Shown here piece after piece: positions 23,262-34,651 of a stretch of DNA of 64,000 nucleotides. The stretch comes from Siphonodentalium dalli (taxonomy: Eukaryota; Mollusca; Scaphopoda; Gadilida; Siphonodentaliidae), in contig CP136069.1 of assembly GCA_032622095.1 (NCBI GenBank), positions 41,824,194 through 41,888,193 of the forward strand, given 5' to 3'. The notes beneath the pieces were generated by a model that was given only the letters and a program-made list of their open reading frames with translations, did no database searches and was not told where the DNA came from. Numbering within the stretch: the stretch's first letter is position 1; every line of letters begins with the position of its first letter. The position numbers were made by a program, and so were the translations under genes.

Positions 23262-24060
23262 ACTTACGACTGGATTTGATATGGCGGGGCATAATATTTC
23301 CCTGAAATTCGTATTGAAATAATTAAAAATACAACTTTGAACACGATCTTTGGGACCCAAACAAAACACATCCATTTACATGGCAAGGGCGTTCCGTGTT
23401 AATCTATTCCTGGTAGAAATAAAGAGCGTTTCTCTTGAAAAACAGCTAGAAAAATGGCTGTCACAGAAAGTATTCCCGATGCACACGAAGCCGGTATGTC
23501 AATATTTCGTGTATTTGTAAACTTATCTTATACTCTTTCCAAATAATTTGGAAGGTCGAATAAGCCCTGTTTGTTATATTACACCTAAAACCACATGTAT
23601 ACGTAATTGGAAAGTACGGACAATATGAATCGATAAATGCATGCAAAGAATACCGGTATGCAGACTGCGCATACACTGAACATATGTACCGAACCATAGC
23701 AATTGTCTGGCTGTTTTCAATTGTTCAGACAAATGTGAGATAAACCCTCTTTATTCACACCGTATCAAGAATGCAATAACAATTAACGCTCTTTATTCGG
23801 TTGTGCACCGATATGCATTGAACTGGTGAAATGTGTGGAGATTCGTGGCATGATCAACCCAGGATCTGTTGGTCCATCACAGTGAATTCAGATTGAAGGC
23901 GCGAGGTTTAAAATGTCACAGAGATCATTATTATAGCCAGTTGTATCACTGGGGTTCAACGATTCATGCAGTTTTGGATCTAACCGATTTTGACTCAGGC
24001 TCAGTTTTTATCAGATTCCGATTCTATTCCGATTTCTAACACGTTTGCGTAGCCATAAAA
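23262..24060. other. No gene seen; possible family G end
   Basis: GAGATTCGTGGCATGATCAA (23839-23858) matches the right end of family G, but no partner end was found. An AACGCTCTTTATT motif at 23787 resembles family H interior. No exon recognised; minus-strand GPCR regulatory sequence could lie here, but none can be assigned. Confidence 0.35.
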
Positions 24061-24620
24061 AACTGGTCATTATACAGGGTATACTGGATTGACTGCGTCT
24101 GTCCGTCACACTTTCTCCCTCCGTGTGTCAGTCCGTCCGTCCGTCCGTCCGCCCGACCTCATAACTCGAAAAACTATGAACCGATTTCAATAATTTTGTG
24201 TATGCAATCTCCTTAGGACCGCCTCTCCACATGATGCTAATTGCGGTGCGGTCAGACTTTCTTTTTTTAAGTTACGCCTTACTTTTCGACTTATTTTGAC
24301 TTAGAAAATTCTGTCCGACTTAATAACTTTAACAAATATGAACCGATTTCAATAATGTTTGGTATACATGCTTCTCGCAACACCCTCTCTACATGGTGCA
24401 GGTCAGGGTTGGCTCGGACTGTTTTTCCTAACATTACACTTCATTTTCGACTTATTTTGACAGAAAAGTTTGGGATTTTTTTTGTGGATTCTTTTTTCCC
24501 TGGAGTTGTGTGCCTTCTTAGCAGAAGTTTGGCTTGACTGACGAAACACTCGACAAAAGCCATCTTAGATGTTAAGGTTGCATTTCATTTTCTACCATTT
24601 TTTGGGTTTCTGCAATCATT
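24061..24620. repeat. Interspersed repeat with GTCC run and two similar units
   Basis: Contains (GTCC)n at 24128-24152. AAATATGAACCGATTTCAATAA-like sequence recurs at about 24176, 24336 and 24627, with TTTTCGACTTATTTTGAC at 24285 and 24447. This is a diverged tandem structure of about 160-bp period; no ORF of note. Confidence 0.6.
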
Positions 24621-25642
24621 CGAACAAATATGAACCAATTTGAATATTTTTTTTTGTACAAGCTTCTTGCGACACCATATCGATATTATTAATCCAAATT
24701 TTTCTTTAAAGTTAAAAATCTTTTTTGTTGGGTTTACGGATAATGCGGGTTGAATTTGTCACGGTGGTGGTATGCTAGCACGCGAGTGCACACCTCTTGT
24801 TGTTATTATATCATAAAAAGTCAATACCATGCAGCAGATGACACTTTTCTCATCATGGGTCCGAAAACTCATAGATCAGTGTTGACTCGACTTAAAGAGT
24901 TATATTTTCACGCAAAAGCATTTACTGGAGTTGGAAGTTTGATCTTTTGTCGCGAATTCTTTACGGACCAAGGCGTCGATTGAACACACTAATAGCATAT
25001 TTAATCTTCGTTTGGTGCCAAATGAAAGACCTTGTGATTGCTACAAGCTGATTCCACAAGGAATTTAAAGATCAAATTAAGAAGATCGCACCAATAATTA
25101 GCATTTTGCACGATGTTTCATTTGTTTTCTTTAAAAATCACCATTAAAATCTTGTTATGAGTCGGAACCGAAATCATTTCAGATCTAAAACTGCAGGAAT
25201 CGTTGAACCCCAGTGTGAATAATCCCTTTAACTCGCATGGCACTGGCCATTAATAATAAAAACGCACGGTAAAGAATCGCAAATGCCGTGGAACACTTCA
25301 CAATTAGCGCATCTGATTACCATGGCGAGTCTCACGGGAGATTCGATAAAATCGCGGCATCCTTCGACAATATTGATCGGAACACGGATAATTAAAACGA
25401 AAAGTCTTCTTTTGGATCAGAGATTAACTTTGGAGCCATTAATTGGAGGGTTTCCCAGAGACAGCTCAGTGTGAAGAGACAAGAAGAGTGTGTTTTTCCG
25501 AGTGTGTTTTGTTATGCGATTGACAAAAACCTTTTTGTTTACACATGTGCATCCTTCTTCCCTAGTAATCAATAAGATGGTTTTTAATCATGAACGTATA
25601 AACTAGAAAGCAGGGAATTGGGTCAAAGCCAATTGTTTAAGA
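24621..25642. other. No gene seen
   Basis: AT-rich sequence with a few short plus-strand ORFs of no recognisable family. No element ends found. Confidence 0.3.
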
Positions 25643-25646
25643 TTAA

Positions 25647-25817
25647 CCCTTTGGATTCCATATTCAATGTATTCTCCCATCAGTGATAACAGTATACACA
25701 GGAATGGTATATTATTCATTCGGAGGGGTGAATACATGTTGAACGACATGTTGAACTTATTATCTGAACAATTCAAAAAGAGAACTACTCGTCAATTAGT
25801 ATTTAGTATCGAAAGGG
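25647..25817. mobile_element. Family B MITE, internally deleted, TTAA-flanked
   Basis: TTAA at 25643-25646 and 25818-25821. The left end CCCTTTGGATTCC and the right end GTATCGAAAGGG are shortened B termini. The core ATTCATTCGGAGGGGTG and the hairpin GTTGAAC.../...GTTGAACTTATTATCTGAAC remain. Confidence 0.82.
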
Positions 25818-26041
25818 TTAAACAAGTTGAAAACAAATTTTATAGCCGCGGGAATAAACACGACGAAGTTCAACTACAAAAATGAATTGCAGATGGGCCA
25901 TGAAGGTACACGTGAAGACACAGAACAAGTTATCTTTCTTTCGCCGATCGTGAGACAATGTAGCCTGTATACCATATCGACAATTCTTACCGGTTGGAAA
26001 ACATGTTCCGCATGAGATTTTGCGTACTACACGCCGAAATA

Positions 26042-26150
26042 CAGTAATGCCCTAAATAATCGACTCCTTAACCACAACAGAATTATGGGTAACTTTTCAG
26101 TATTTAGTCGGAAATATGACTTGTTGCCATTCATCGGAAAGTTCTCAATT
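26042..26150. mobile_element. Family C element, left arm only
   Basis: Begins after TA (26040-26041) with CAGTAATGCCCTAAATAATC and GACTCCTTAACCACAACAGA, matching the left arms at 32100 and 58640 up to CATTCATCGGAAAGTTCTC. The right arm is absent. Confidence 0.75.
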
Positions 26151-26301
26151 GGAAGCATGGTAGACATGTATATAGTGCTACAAGTCAGTTGCAACACCGA
26201 CGAGGACGGTGGCCTTGTCAAAATGTTTAATAGTATGAAATTAGTTGCTTTTAGACCAGAAATAGAATAATGTCCTACTTTCGGACAATTTTTTAAAACC
26301 A

Positions 26302-26545
26302 TTTCTATACTAAATTGATTCTCCCATTCAGTTAAAAAGTGTACATCGGAATGGTATATTATTCATTTGGAGGGATGTTAATGTGATAAAAGCAGACGAC
26401 AGATAAATAAAAATGCAGAAGGAGCCCTATTTATTGAGTGAAATGTTTAGATAATAAGTTCAACAAATGTGAACTTATTATCTGAACATTTCCTATGGGA
26501 TAACTACTAATAAAAGATGTTTTAGTCACGTATAGAAATGGTTAT
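26302..26545. mobile_element. Family B MITE, near full length
   Basis: Runs from CATTTCTATACTAAATTGAT to GTATAGAAATGG. It has the uninterrupted form of two sites that carry insertions in the copy at 62814: CATTCAGTTAAAAAGTGTAC (26324-26343) and ACTACTAATAAAAGATG (26505-26521). The central hairpin is at 26447-26491. Confidence 0.82.
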
Positions 26546-26549
26546 TAGT

Positions 26550-26770
26550 TGCATGGAAAGTTTCCAACCATAAAGAGGTGTCAAGTTGGAAATTTCCGAC
26601 AGTTAGAAAGATAGAGGTACGAGTTTGAAAATTCCAACACAAGTGAACTGCAAATGGAATCCAGAAGTTATAGTGGTCTGGTTTAGAGGAGTGGGAGCGC
26701 AGTTGGAAATTCTAAGGTGAGCATACCCAAAATGGAGAGAAACCATCTAGCCACGACCCTGCATATATGT
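26550..26770 (-). repeat. Family I repeat copy
   Basis: Inverted, it reads GGTCGTGGCTAGATGGTTTC ... CCAACTGCGCTCCC ... ATTCCATTTGCAGTTCAC. This is alike to 46793 onward and 52419-52490 (GGATGTGGCTAGAGGGTCTC, CCAACTGCACCCCCC). Ends uncertain. Confidence 0.5.
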
Positions 26771-26963
26771 TACGACAACCCACCTACTCAGGCACCTGGT
26801 AAAACAGAGTCGGGTCAAGGTGGGTGTGTGTGAATGAGATTATTCGGCCCCAAGGCCCGGGAAAACATAGAAAAGGTTCATACTAGTGAGTCTGATAACT
26901 CGAATTTACCAGATAATTGACCCATTTTACCCGCGACGTTTTCGCCACGCTAGGGTTCTTTAA

Positions 26964-27497
26964 AGGTACTCAATCCAATCCTCTTTTGAACACTTTGAAA
27001 TTATTTGTCATGTATTTATTGTTTGTAATTCTGTTCTGTATTGTTCAAATAAAATATTGTTTAAACCAATCCGATCAGACGCTCCTAGATTACTATTTCT
27101 TTGGCTTCGGGGGTAAAAAATATTTGATTCGAGTCGATGAACCCACCCATCAAAGCTCAGAGTAATCAGATATCGATTTTTGAAGTTTGTTATTTCTCGA
27201 GATGTGTAATAATATGTGCCCCAGAAACATGTGGTCAAACGGAGGGTCTCGGACAAAATTGCGGATGTAGATGGATAACTCTAAAATCAAGTGGTAATAC
27301 GGTCAAATTTCGTGATACTTAAGTCATAATACGGCCATATTGTTGATGAATAACAAGTTTTGGGAATTTGATACCATGGTTGACAGTAGTTAGGATTATT
27401 TTGTTGCAATAAATCGATTCTGATAACTAAAGCGTATTTTGAATACATTCTGTTGTATCTTGATGGTATGGGGACTGTCTGATCGGATTGAGTGCCT
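26964..27497. mobile_element. Family D element, TTAA-flanked, interrupted
   Basis: TTAA at 26960-26963 and 27498-27501. The ends are AGGTACTCAATCC and its inverse GGATTGAGTGCCT. It is an inverted copy of 10061-10512 and carries a 90-bp insertion at 26977-27066. Confidence 0.85.
26977..27066 (+). mobile_element. 90-bp LINE 3' end inserted in family D
   Basis: The insert sits between duplicated CAATCC (26971-26976 and 27067-27072). It has a 5'-truncated, T-rich 3'-UTR look ending in AATAAAATATTGTTTAAAC. Outside it the D sequence is continuous, so its limits are exact. Confidence 0.65.
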
Positions 27498-27744
27498 TTA
27501 ACTCGTGCACATTGCCATTTCCGTCGGCTCGCGATCCGAGAGTGTGATTAGTACAATATCAGCCGTTATGAATATGAGAGGAGCGGAGGTATATATATGA
27601 AATTCATCAGTAAGTTTTTCGATGCGTCTGCGATTGTTTTTCTCTTGAAATACATTTCCGCGCATTATAGTCATGGCAGCGATGACAATGTGTGATGCTC
27701 ATGGTAATGGAATGCACATGGCGACGCAGTCCCACCAATATACC

Positions 27745-27830
27745 ATTTTGGATTCGAACCCCCGACCGCGTCGAAGCTGTAGCTCAGAGTCAGATGTCGA
27801 CACACTAACCACCTTTCCCTGTGAATTCCG
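27745..27830 (-). repeat. tRNA-like / SINE-like segment
   Basis: On the minus strand GGTGGTTAGTGTG lies about 47 nt upstream of GGGGGTTCGAATCC (27750-27763 region), the spacing and sequence of Pol III A and B boxes. No clean acceptor stem or CCA context was found, so a tRNA-derived SINE is more likely than a tRNA gene. Confidence 0.5.
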
Positions 27831-28254
27831 CCCATGCAAGAATATATCAGGGACCATCCTAGCTGGCGATTTGGGAGATATCTTCCCCCTAAAATGTATC
27901 ACATCTTCTCCCTATTTTTGTCTCATGGGCCATGCATATCTCACTCATCTCATATATCAGTATGCATGTGTCCAAACAGCTTGTTTAAAATATATTGATT
28001 TATTTTTATGGCGTCCTTATATAATGGTTTTATAAATGGACTCTTGTGTTGCATGATACCTATACTGGATCATATAAGGTTGATGTTGGGGTGTAAATTG
28101 AACTTCAGCCATTGTTACTGATCCCTGATAAATCTCCACTTCTCCCTAACAAACAAAAAGGGAGATCGATGTCATTTGAAACATTTAAGCTGGTTCATGG
28201 TAACCGTGCTCAGCTGTTCAAAAGTAAGAGGCCATGTGTACATTGACAATTCTT

Positions 28255-28935
28255 TACTAAATGAACTCTCCCTTTCAGCTATAAATATATAACAGTATAC
28301 ATTGGAATGGTCTATTATTCACCTGGGGGCCTGCATTGGGAATCTCTCCACCACAGAAGAGCGAAAGACCGCCTCATGATGCTCAGAAAAATTAGAGATA
28401 AAACGGTCGACATCAACCCAGACTCGTACATCAGGCAAGGCGATGAAAGGACACGGGGCAAACACAAATTATACCAAAGCACCACTGGGATCGACATATA
28501 CCACCAGTCGTTTTTTCCACGCACCACCAGACAGTGGAACAAACTCTCAGAGGGAACCTGCACACCAGAATTTGACACAAAGAGCTTCAGAGTGGAGTTG
28601 GACAAGCTGCCGGCCAGCCACCCAGCATTCACCACTGACAAGAAAAAGAATAAGTAACTCCGGAGCTGGTTTTAACTGTATATACACATTTTAACTGTTT
28701 TTATCATGCATGCGCCAGGCTTTAAACACTCTCAAAAGAGATTTGCCTTATGCGGAAGAAGAAGAAGAAGAAGAGTGATGTTCAGGAAATATAAGCAGAC
28801 GACAGACAACACAAGTGCAGAAAGATTCCTGTTCTTTTATGGGGAATGTTCAGATAACAAGTTCAACAAACTTGGCCGTTTTGTTGACCTTATGATCTGA
28901 GCATTTCCTAAAGGAATTACTCGTTGGTGAGTATT
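28255..28935. mobile_element. Family B MITE split by a LINE fragment
   Basis: Left part 28255-28320 (TTTACTAAATGAACTCTCCC, GTATACATTGGAATGGTCTA). Right part 28777-28935 (GTGATGTTCAGGAAATATAA, GCAGACGACAGACAACACAA, central hairpin at 28850-28900). The parts join as in other B copies once 28321-28776 is removed. Confidence 0.75.
28321..28776 (+). mobile_element. LINE C-terminal fragment (CR1/Jockey-like)
   Basis: A plus-strand frame reads LHWESLHHRRAKDRLMMLRK, then a stretch with DSYIRQGDERTRG, then FFPRTTRQWNKL, ending at the stop near 28655. This is the typical end of CR1/Jockey-type ORF2 (L.WE.L..RR....L..L.KI, SFFPRT...WN.L). It lacks the reverse-transcriptase core: a 5'-truncated copy. 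The 3' end is GCGGAAGAAGAAGAAGAAGA, the short repeat tail seen on such LINEs. The apparent ATG at 28307 belongs to the host MITE, not the LINE. Confidence 0.85.
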
Positions 28936-28984
28936 TCGTAAAGAATTGGTTAGTATCTGATATTTCAAAGGGATTTCTCGAGAG

Positions 28985-29675
28985 TATTCGAACAAACATC
29001 ATTAGACTGTTCGCCGCCTCACAGTGGAAAACATTATCAGACATGCGCGCAATAAAAGAAGGTTATACTGGTGTAAATAAGGTTCCGAGTGACATCTAGC
29101 GGATGCGGGAGGAATATATAGGAGAGAATAAAATAGACACTGGGCCCTGATTGGTCAATAGCCGTGTGTGCTTTTTGCATAAAAAAATCATCACACCTCT
29201 TCCCTATGATTTCCCATAGGTAAAATGGCCATTGGCACAGGAATTGACCCTTTGTAGTGAAGTTTGAATTTTTTGGTGTGGTCTAAAATATGACAGTATT
29301 TTTTTATGCGGATCTGACACTAGTTACGAAAACACAACATTTAAAGGCGAATTCCCTGCTAGACAGACATGATTTTTTTGTGTAAAAAGTTTCCCCAAAT
29401 GTCAATTTTTCAGATTAAAAAAAAAATTGGACCCAATATTTATATAGCCAACAGCATACGCTAAAATGTTAGCACTGAAGCCTATGGGAAACATTTACAC
29501 CAGTGTAACCAGAAAGAGAAGTCGCTCTGTGGATGATGGTAATGTCATTCAGTGTGTTATTTGGTCCACATCAATCTCCTGCTCGCGACATAGAACACCA
29601 TCGCTGAATTTATTATGTATCATGACAGGAACAAGCTATTTGAGTTGACATTGTAATATGCGAATAAGTGCACTA
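28985..29675. repeat. Duplicated segment, copy 1, interrupted by element M
   Basis: 28985-29060 and 29511-29675 align in order with 30064-30328 (AGACTGTTCG[CT]CGCCTC; CGCTCTGTGGA.GATGGTAAT; TTATTTGGTCCA.ATCAATCTC; CGACAT.GAACACCATCGC; GAGTTGACATTGTAAT). The 450-bp gap is element M. Confidence 0.8.
29061..29510. mobile_element. Element M, inverted-repeat transposon with empty-site paralogue
   Basis: Ends are GGTTATACTGGTGTAAAT and its inverse ATTTACACCAGTGTAACC. AGAA lies on both sides (29057-29060, 29511-29514), while the paralogous site near 30140 has no insert. The interior is noncoding. Confidence 0.8.
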
Positions 29676-30063
29676 GGGATTCGTCCAGTAAGGTGACGCA
29701 GAGATAGCTTGTTACGTGTCACATCCACGGCTATAACTTTACAAAAACTAAATCTGTCATAAACAAAGCTGCATTATCAAACTAGTGGACTCATGGAAAA
29801 GCTAGAGCACGTCACTTAAAGGTTTGCACGTGCATAACATACATGCAACACGCCATGTTTGGTTACTTGTCTTGTCTATAGTAGACGAGGCAGATTTCTA
29901 AGTCATGCTGAATATTCTGGTCATGCTTTCCACACACCCGCACGCACAGAACATGGTCTAACCTTGGTCTTGTCTCACGGGACGGGGTGAATTTCCCAGG
30001 TGCTTGCATGAGTTCAGAAGTCAGAACACCGGGAGCGACGATATATCCCACTGTTGCTTGTGT

Positions 30064-30328
30064 GGATACAAACAAACGTGGCTCGTATCAGACTGTTCGT
30101 CGCCTCGTTGTGGTAACATCGATGGGACACGCGCGCTATAAAGAAAGAAAATTCGCTCTGTGGAGGATGGTAATGTCATTGATTATGTTATTTGGTCCAA
30201 ATCAATCTCCAGATCGCGACATGGAACACCATCGCGGAATTTACCGATATTAAAGTGCCGCTTCTCCGTTATATATCATGGTAGGAACAAGCCATTTAAG
30301 TTGACATTGTAATTTGTGAATGAGTGAG
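30064..30328. repeat. Duplicated segment, copy 2 (uninterrupted)
   Basis: Partner of 28985-29675, about 1.1 kb apart in direct orientation. It carries a roughly 27-bp extra stretch near 30240-30268 compared with copy 1. No ORF of note. Confidence 0.75.
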
Positions 30329-30452
30329 AGGCTGCCATTTATTGTTTTCGCAAAGGAAAAACGAGACTTAATCCTCGTTTTATTAGATGTCTCGATTTCT
30401 ATTGTGAGGAAACGCGGTACCAAGTATTGACAGTTCCTACAACTTCCATTAA

Positions 30453-30708
30453 CCATTTCGTTACTGGCGCTTCCTGAATTTTTCGAAAACCCTGTGCCAA
30501 TGCATTCTCTTATATATGCGAGTCGCCCATAGGGCGCCTCACATATATTAAGAGAATGCATTGGCCTATCAAGATTTACATTGATCTTGTAAGCCAGTGA
30601 ATTATCTTATATATATGTGAGGCTCCCTATGGGAACTCGCATGTATAAGATAATGCACTGGCACATGGTCTTTACAGTTGCACATGCGCAGCACTCGTCA
30701 TGAAAGGG
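30453..30708. mobile_element. TTAA-flanked MITE, family A3
   Basis: TTAA at 30449-30452 and 30709-30712. The left end is CCATTTCGTTACTGGCGCTT; the right end inverted is CCCTTTCATGACGAGTGCTG. It holds two hairpins, 30493-30566 and 30593-30662; the second has a shorter loop and diverged arms. Confidence 0.82.
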
Positions 30709-30712
30709 TTAA

Positions 30713-32097
30713 ACCCGGTCTTCTATAATTTAATTGCTCTATGTCGGCTTACTCCTGCAAGATTATAATTGAACGCAAAATGGGATGGAAGCTTTTGGGG
30801 CGTTGACATTTTTGGAGAACAAATTCAAATTCTGGCAAAAATTATGTTCCAACTGGACGATCTGTGTATCATAGGAAAACCACGTCATAAATCATTGATT
30901 GGACCGTGGAAACATTGTTCCACATAATAGCGGACAACCCACAAATTTATTATTTCAGTGTCGAAAAAGGGACATAGCTGCGTCAAAACTAATCATGTTG
31001 TGACTTGTCCTGCATTTTCTCAAATGTGAAGCGCATACCGAATGTCAAGAAATTCTGTTGAATAATACTCAAATTATCAACCGTAAAAACTCCGTCAAAA
31101 ATCATCGATTGGAAAGTAAAATGGTCAAAATATATTTCGGTCTGATACTTCCAACTTATGTTATCACTCCTTGCACTACGGTGGCCCTGTGTATAGCGGC
31201 TCACCGGCGGGAAAACAGTTTTCACCATCGCTCCCGGTTAGCGTAATTTTTTTCATCAGCAAGTTGGTTTCGAGAAAGCTGTCTTTTTCTATGTTAACAC
31301 CGATGATAGGCGCAACGAATGACGCAATCGTTGATGCAATGAATTTTTATATATTTCTTGTCCTAAATATTGTAATCCGGGTGCAAGGAGTGGTTATGTC
31401 AGACATGAAATTTGCAACTGTTGAACATTTTGACCAAAGTGGGGTAGGCTGACACACCCCAAACCCTGTCATCACGCCCCTGCCTGCGTGTTCAGACACG
31501 TTCATAAACAATCCAAGAATGAAATGCACCAAACGAAATGACAAAAATATTTAAAGCAATAACGAAGTGATGCGTACCGCGTGGGGTTGCAGAACTTCAG
31601 ACAGTCTGGCAACGGTAAGCCTCCACCGTGCAATACACAGCATATAATCAGTTATTATATACAAATAATGTATAATTCAGATGTGCAGTGTAAACAAATA
31701 CTTCCGATCCTATGCTCGCTGCCCTGATAAATAATTACGTTGCACCTAATAAGCAGTTGCGTCCCTGAAATTTGAACACGATTTTCCTTTTGATTAGTGA
31801 ATAATGCCGGAAATTTCTATAGACCTATTAATATATAGAGATATTGTGCATGAACTGTTTGCACCCCCTCACAGCCCCCTAAACTTGCAAGAACATGCCG
31901 GCAGTTTGAACTTGCAATGGTCTTCATTTGGTTAGTGTGGCGATAAATTCAGTTGGGGGTGAATATCAAGCTATTGTTAGACAAAATCCGGTGGGACATT
32001 CATCGTGAAACGACGGTTCCACGGTACATCAATCCCTGCTCAACGGTTTGTTCCGATCAGTGCGAAACGGGGCTACGCTATTATATTAGGTACAAAC
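30713..32097. other. No gene seen
   Basis: AT-rich sequence. 31372-31490 resembles the right half of family I (GTCAGACATGAAATTTGCAA ... CCCTGTCATCACGCCCCTG). No exon or RNA gene recognised. Confidence 0.35.
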
Positions 32098-32099
32098 TA

Positions 32100-32281
32100 C
32101 AGTAATGTCCTAAATAATCGACTCCTTAACCACAGCAGAATTATGGGTAATTTTTCAGTATTTAGTCGGAAATATGGCTTGTTGCCATTCATCGGAAAGC
32201 TCTCAGTGATAGCTTTCCGATGAATGGCAACAAGCCATAATTCTGCTGTGGTTAAGGAGTCGATTATTTAGGACATTACTG
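32100..32281. mobile_element. Family C MITE, TA-flanked hairpin
   Basis: Flanked by TA (32098-32099, 32282-32283). The ends CAGTAATGTCCTAAATAATC are exact inverted repeats continuing through GACTCCTTAACCACAGCAGA. The right arm lacks about 29 bp next to CAAGCCAT that the left arm keeps. TA target and CAGT terminus are mariner/Tc1-like. Confidence 0.88.
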
Positions 32282-32283
32282 TA

Positions 32284-32928
32284 CTATCCGAGATGCCGCG
32301 GCGATATACGATATCCGGTGCCATGTTCTACGTACATCCATATGTTGCAGTAAAGTAATTATTTCCCATAGGCCTCAGTGTAATGGCCTGCACATATAAT
32401 GGCCTGCAGCCCAGCCCCAGTATCCGCGCGAATTGTGGTAAATACATGATCACTAGGATTGTCATCTGCGCAAAGTTTCTGCATGAAAAATATCAAATCG
32501 TCGGGCATGGAATGTATCTTTAAATTTTGTATTTATAATCTAGAGTCAAAACTGCACGAATTGTCTTGTTTACCTCACACTAAAAAAATTGAAACTGGGA
32601 ACTACATACTTTACAATGCATGTGCCAATGTTTTGTTTGGCGTCTGATATTTCAAGAGAAGTTATTTCATGTAATTTATATGTTTAAACATAAAAACTAC
32701 TATTAACCAACCCGGACCCACAATTATCTCCTGCATCTTGGGCCAAAATTCGTTGGAGGTTGCTGCAAATCGAATTACTCCACTGTGACCCATGGATCGA
32801 GGTCAATTTTTATCACACGCCATTATACTTGCTGTGTATAAGTTATAAATAAATCGATATCAATAAATATCGAGGAGCCTGAGGGGATGATGATAATCTA
32901 GATATTTAATTGTATGGCCTATAACAGT
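32284..32928. other. No gene seen
   Basis: AT-rich sequence between two MITEs; short ORFs only, no recognised family. Confidence 0.3.
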
Positions 32929-32932
32929 TTAA

Positions 32933-33179
32933 CCCTTTGAGTGCCAGGTCGATTTTTGTATCAACCAATATACCCTGTGCCAATGCATTCTCTTATATAT
33001 GCGAGTCGACCATATGTCGCCTCGCATATATAAGAGAATGCATTGGCCTAACAATTTTTGTTTTTGTTTTAAATTTTTTTTACAATTATTTACAATTTTA
33101 ATAATTTATTCTTATATTCTTTAACATACTTATTTTGTAGGTTTAGGGCCGATGAGATCGGCCCCTGGCACTCAAAGGG
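32933..33179. mobile_element. TTAA-flanked MITE, family A4
   Basis: TTAA at 32929-32932 and 33180-33183. The ends are CCCTTTGAGTGCCAGG (exact inverted repeat). It holds only one hairpin cassette (32974-33048, loop GTCGACCATATGTCGCC). Confidence 0.87.
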
Positions 33180-33183
33180 TTAA

Positions 33184-34537
33184 TAATTATAATAGAATAT
33201 GAGAGCAGTAGTCTGCAATGGAAGACATTGACTTTATACGTGACGCATTTAGCCTCTGACTGAGCACCCACCCAAAATCAACTCGTTTGAAACCCTGGGT
33301 ACAATTATCAACGGTAACATTAGCAGTTTACAGTCTGCGGACTACCACCCCTTCGGATTCTAAAAGGTCGATTCGGTGAATTTCCTATTAACAAGTGCAT
33401 GGAAATACACATATCCCATCGATTTATCGCCGATCAGTTCTTTGAGCTGGTCCGGATTGTTCTGGCGACGGAAGCTTTGAAGTGAATTAACGGATATTTG
33501 TCCGTGATTTAGCGGATTAATTCGACACAGCACGGCGTCAGGACTTAATGGAAGTCTGATCGGGTTTTCGAACTAAGATCGAGACAATCATGGATTGGCA
33601 TGTTTTAAAGGCATATCGTTGAATTATTTCGTTGAATAAAACCAATCAGTTAGTGTTCAAACACAATCCCCATTTGAAGAATGGAGCAATGCACTCAGAA
33701 TGTCCAAAATTCCAACCACAACGACTATACCATTTTCAGATAACACAACGGTTGATCTGTGTACACATGTAAATATTTATTATTTTATTCTAGACTCGTT
33801 ATTGGGCATATACACATTACGACAATTAGAGCGCGTACACATGAAGCTGCAAGAAAATATCTGCAAGAAAATATCAGGTAAAATTGTACACTGATATTTT
33901 CTTGCTGCAAAGATTACGCCCGTGAGAACGCGGCGGTTTAGACGGTGTTGATTGAGCTCAATCAGAACAGTATTAGTTATGCTGGTTCAAATGAATTGCG
34001 TCCATTTTGGAAATTCATAGCTTTTTGAAATTTCCAACTGTTGACATGTATTACCGAAGTCGGGTGGGATTAGCAACGTTACTGATCTCATGCATAAAGA
34101 CCGTCTGCATAATGAGAAAGTGGTTACGTTATTTGGAAATTTGGAAATGTTATAATATCATAGTGCATGCATATGTGGGGTGACAATGTTATTATGGTTT
34201 TGTGGCAAATCGGATGACCCCACCCCCATTGAGACCCCATATGAAGTTTTCATGAGATTGTTGCTTGGTGCATGGGGCTGTGGTGTACATTACGTTACCG
34301 AACTTACATGGGTGCATGTGGGGACATGAGACCCCGCCAACTTGAAAACAATATTATTTGGAAATTTCACACCAACTGTACCAATAATAGTCACTGCAGC
34401 TGGTCACTGCGTATGATTCGTTTTTGCAATGGCGGTGTTTTCTGACTATTTAGATATCAAATGTATGAAAATAAGTTATTTGACATGGTTATTTGCTATT
34501 GCGTTCGGGACACATCAGCGGATTGTTTCACATCAAT
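33184..34537. other. No gene seen; one small hairpin
   Basis: Includes an inverted repeat at 33847-33910 (GCAAGAAAATATC.../GATATTTTCTTGC). Otherwise unremarkable AT-rich sequence. Confidence 0.35.
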
Positions 34538-34541
34538 TTAA

Positions 34542-34651
34542 CACGTTCATGGCGGGAGATGCTGGCGCAGCATTAAAGATCTTTAAAAAACAAGAAGAAA
34601 AAAAAAAAGGATTTTAGCAAAATTTCAGGAAGCTCCAGTCATGGAAGGGGG
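34542..34651. mobile_element. TTAA-flanked MITE, family A3, cassette deleted
   Basis: TTAA at 34538-34541 and 34652-34655. The left end CACGTTCATGGCGGGAGATG and GGCGCAGCATTAAAGATC matches the inverted right end of other A3 copies. The right end TTTCAGGAAGCTCCAGTCAT + GGAAGGGG matches their left end. The hairpins are gone, replaced by a short A-rich stretch. Confidence 0.78.
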
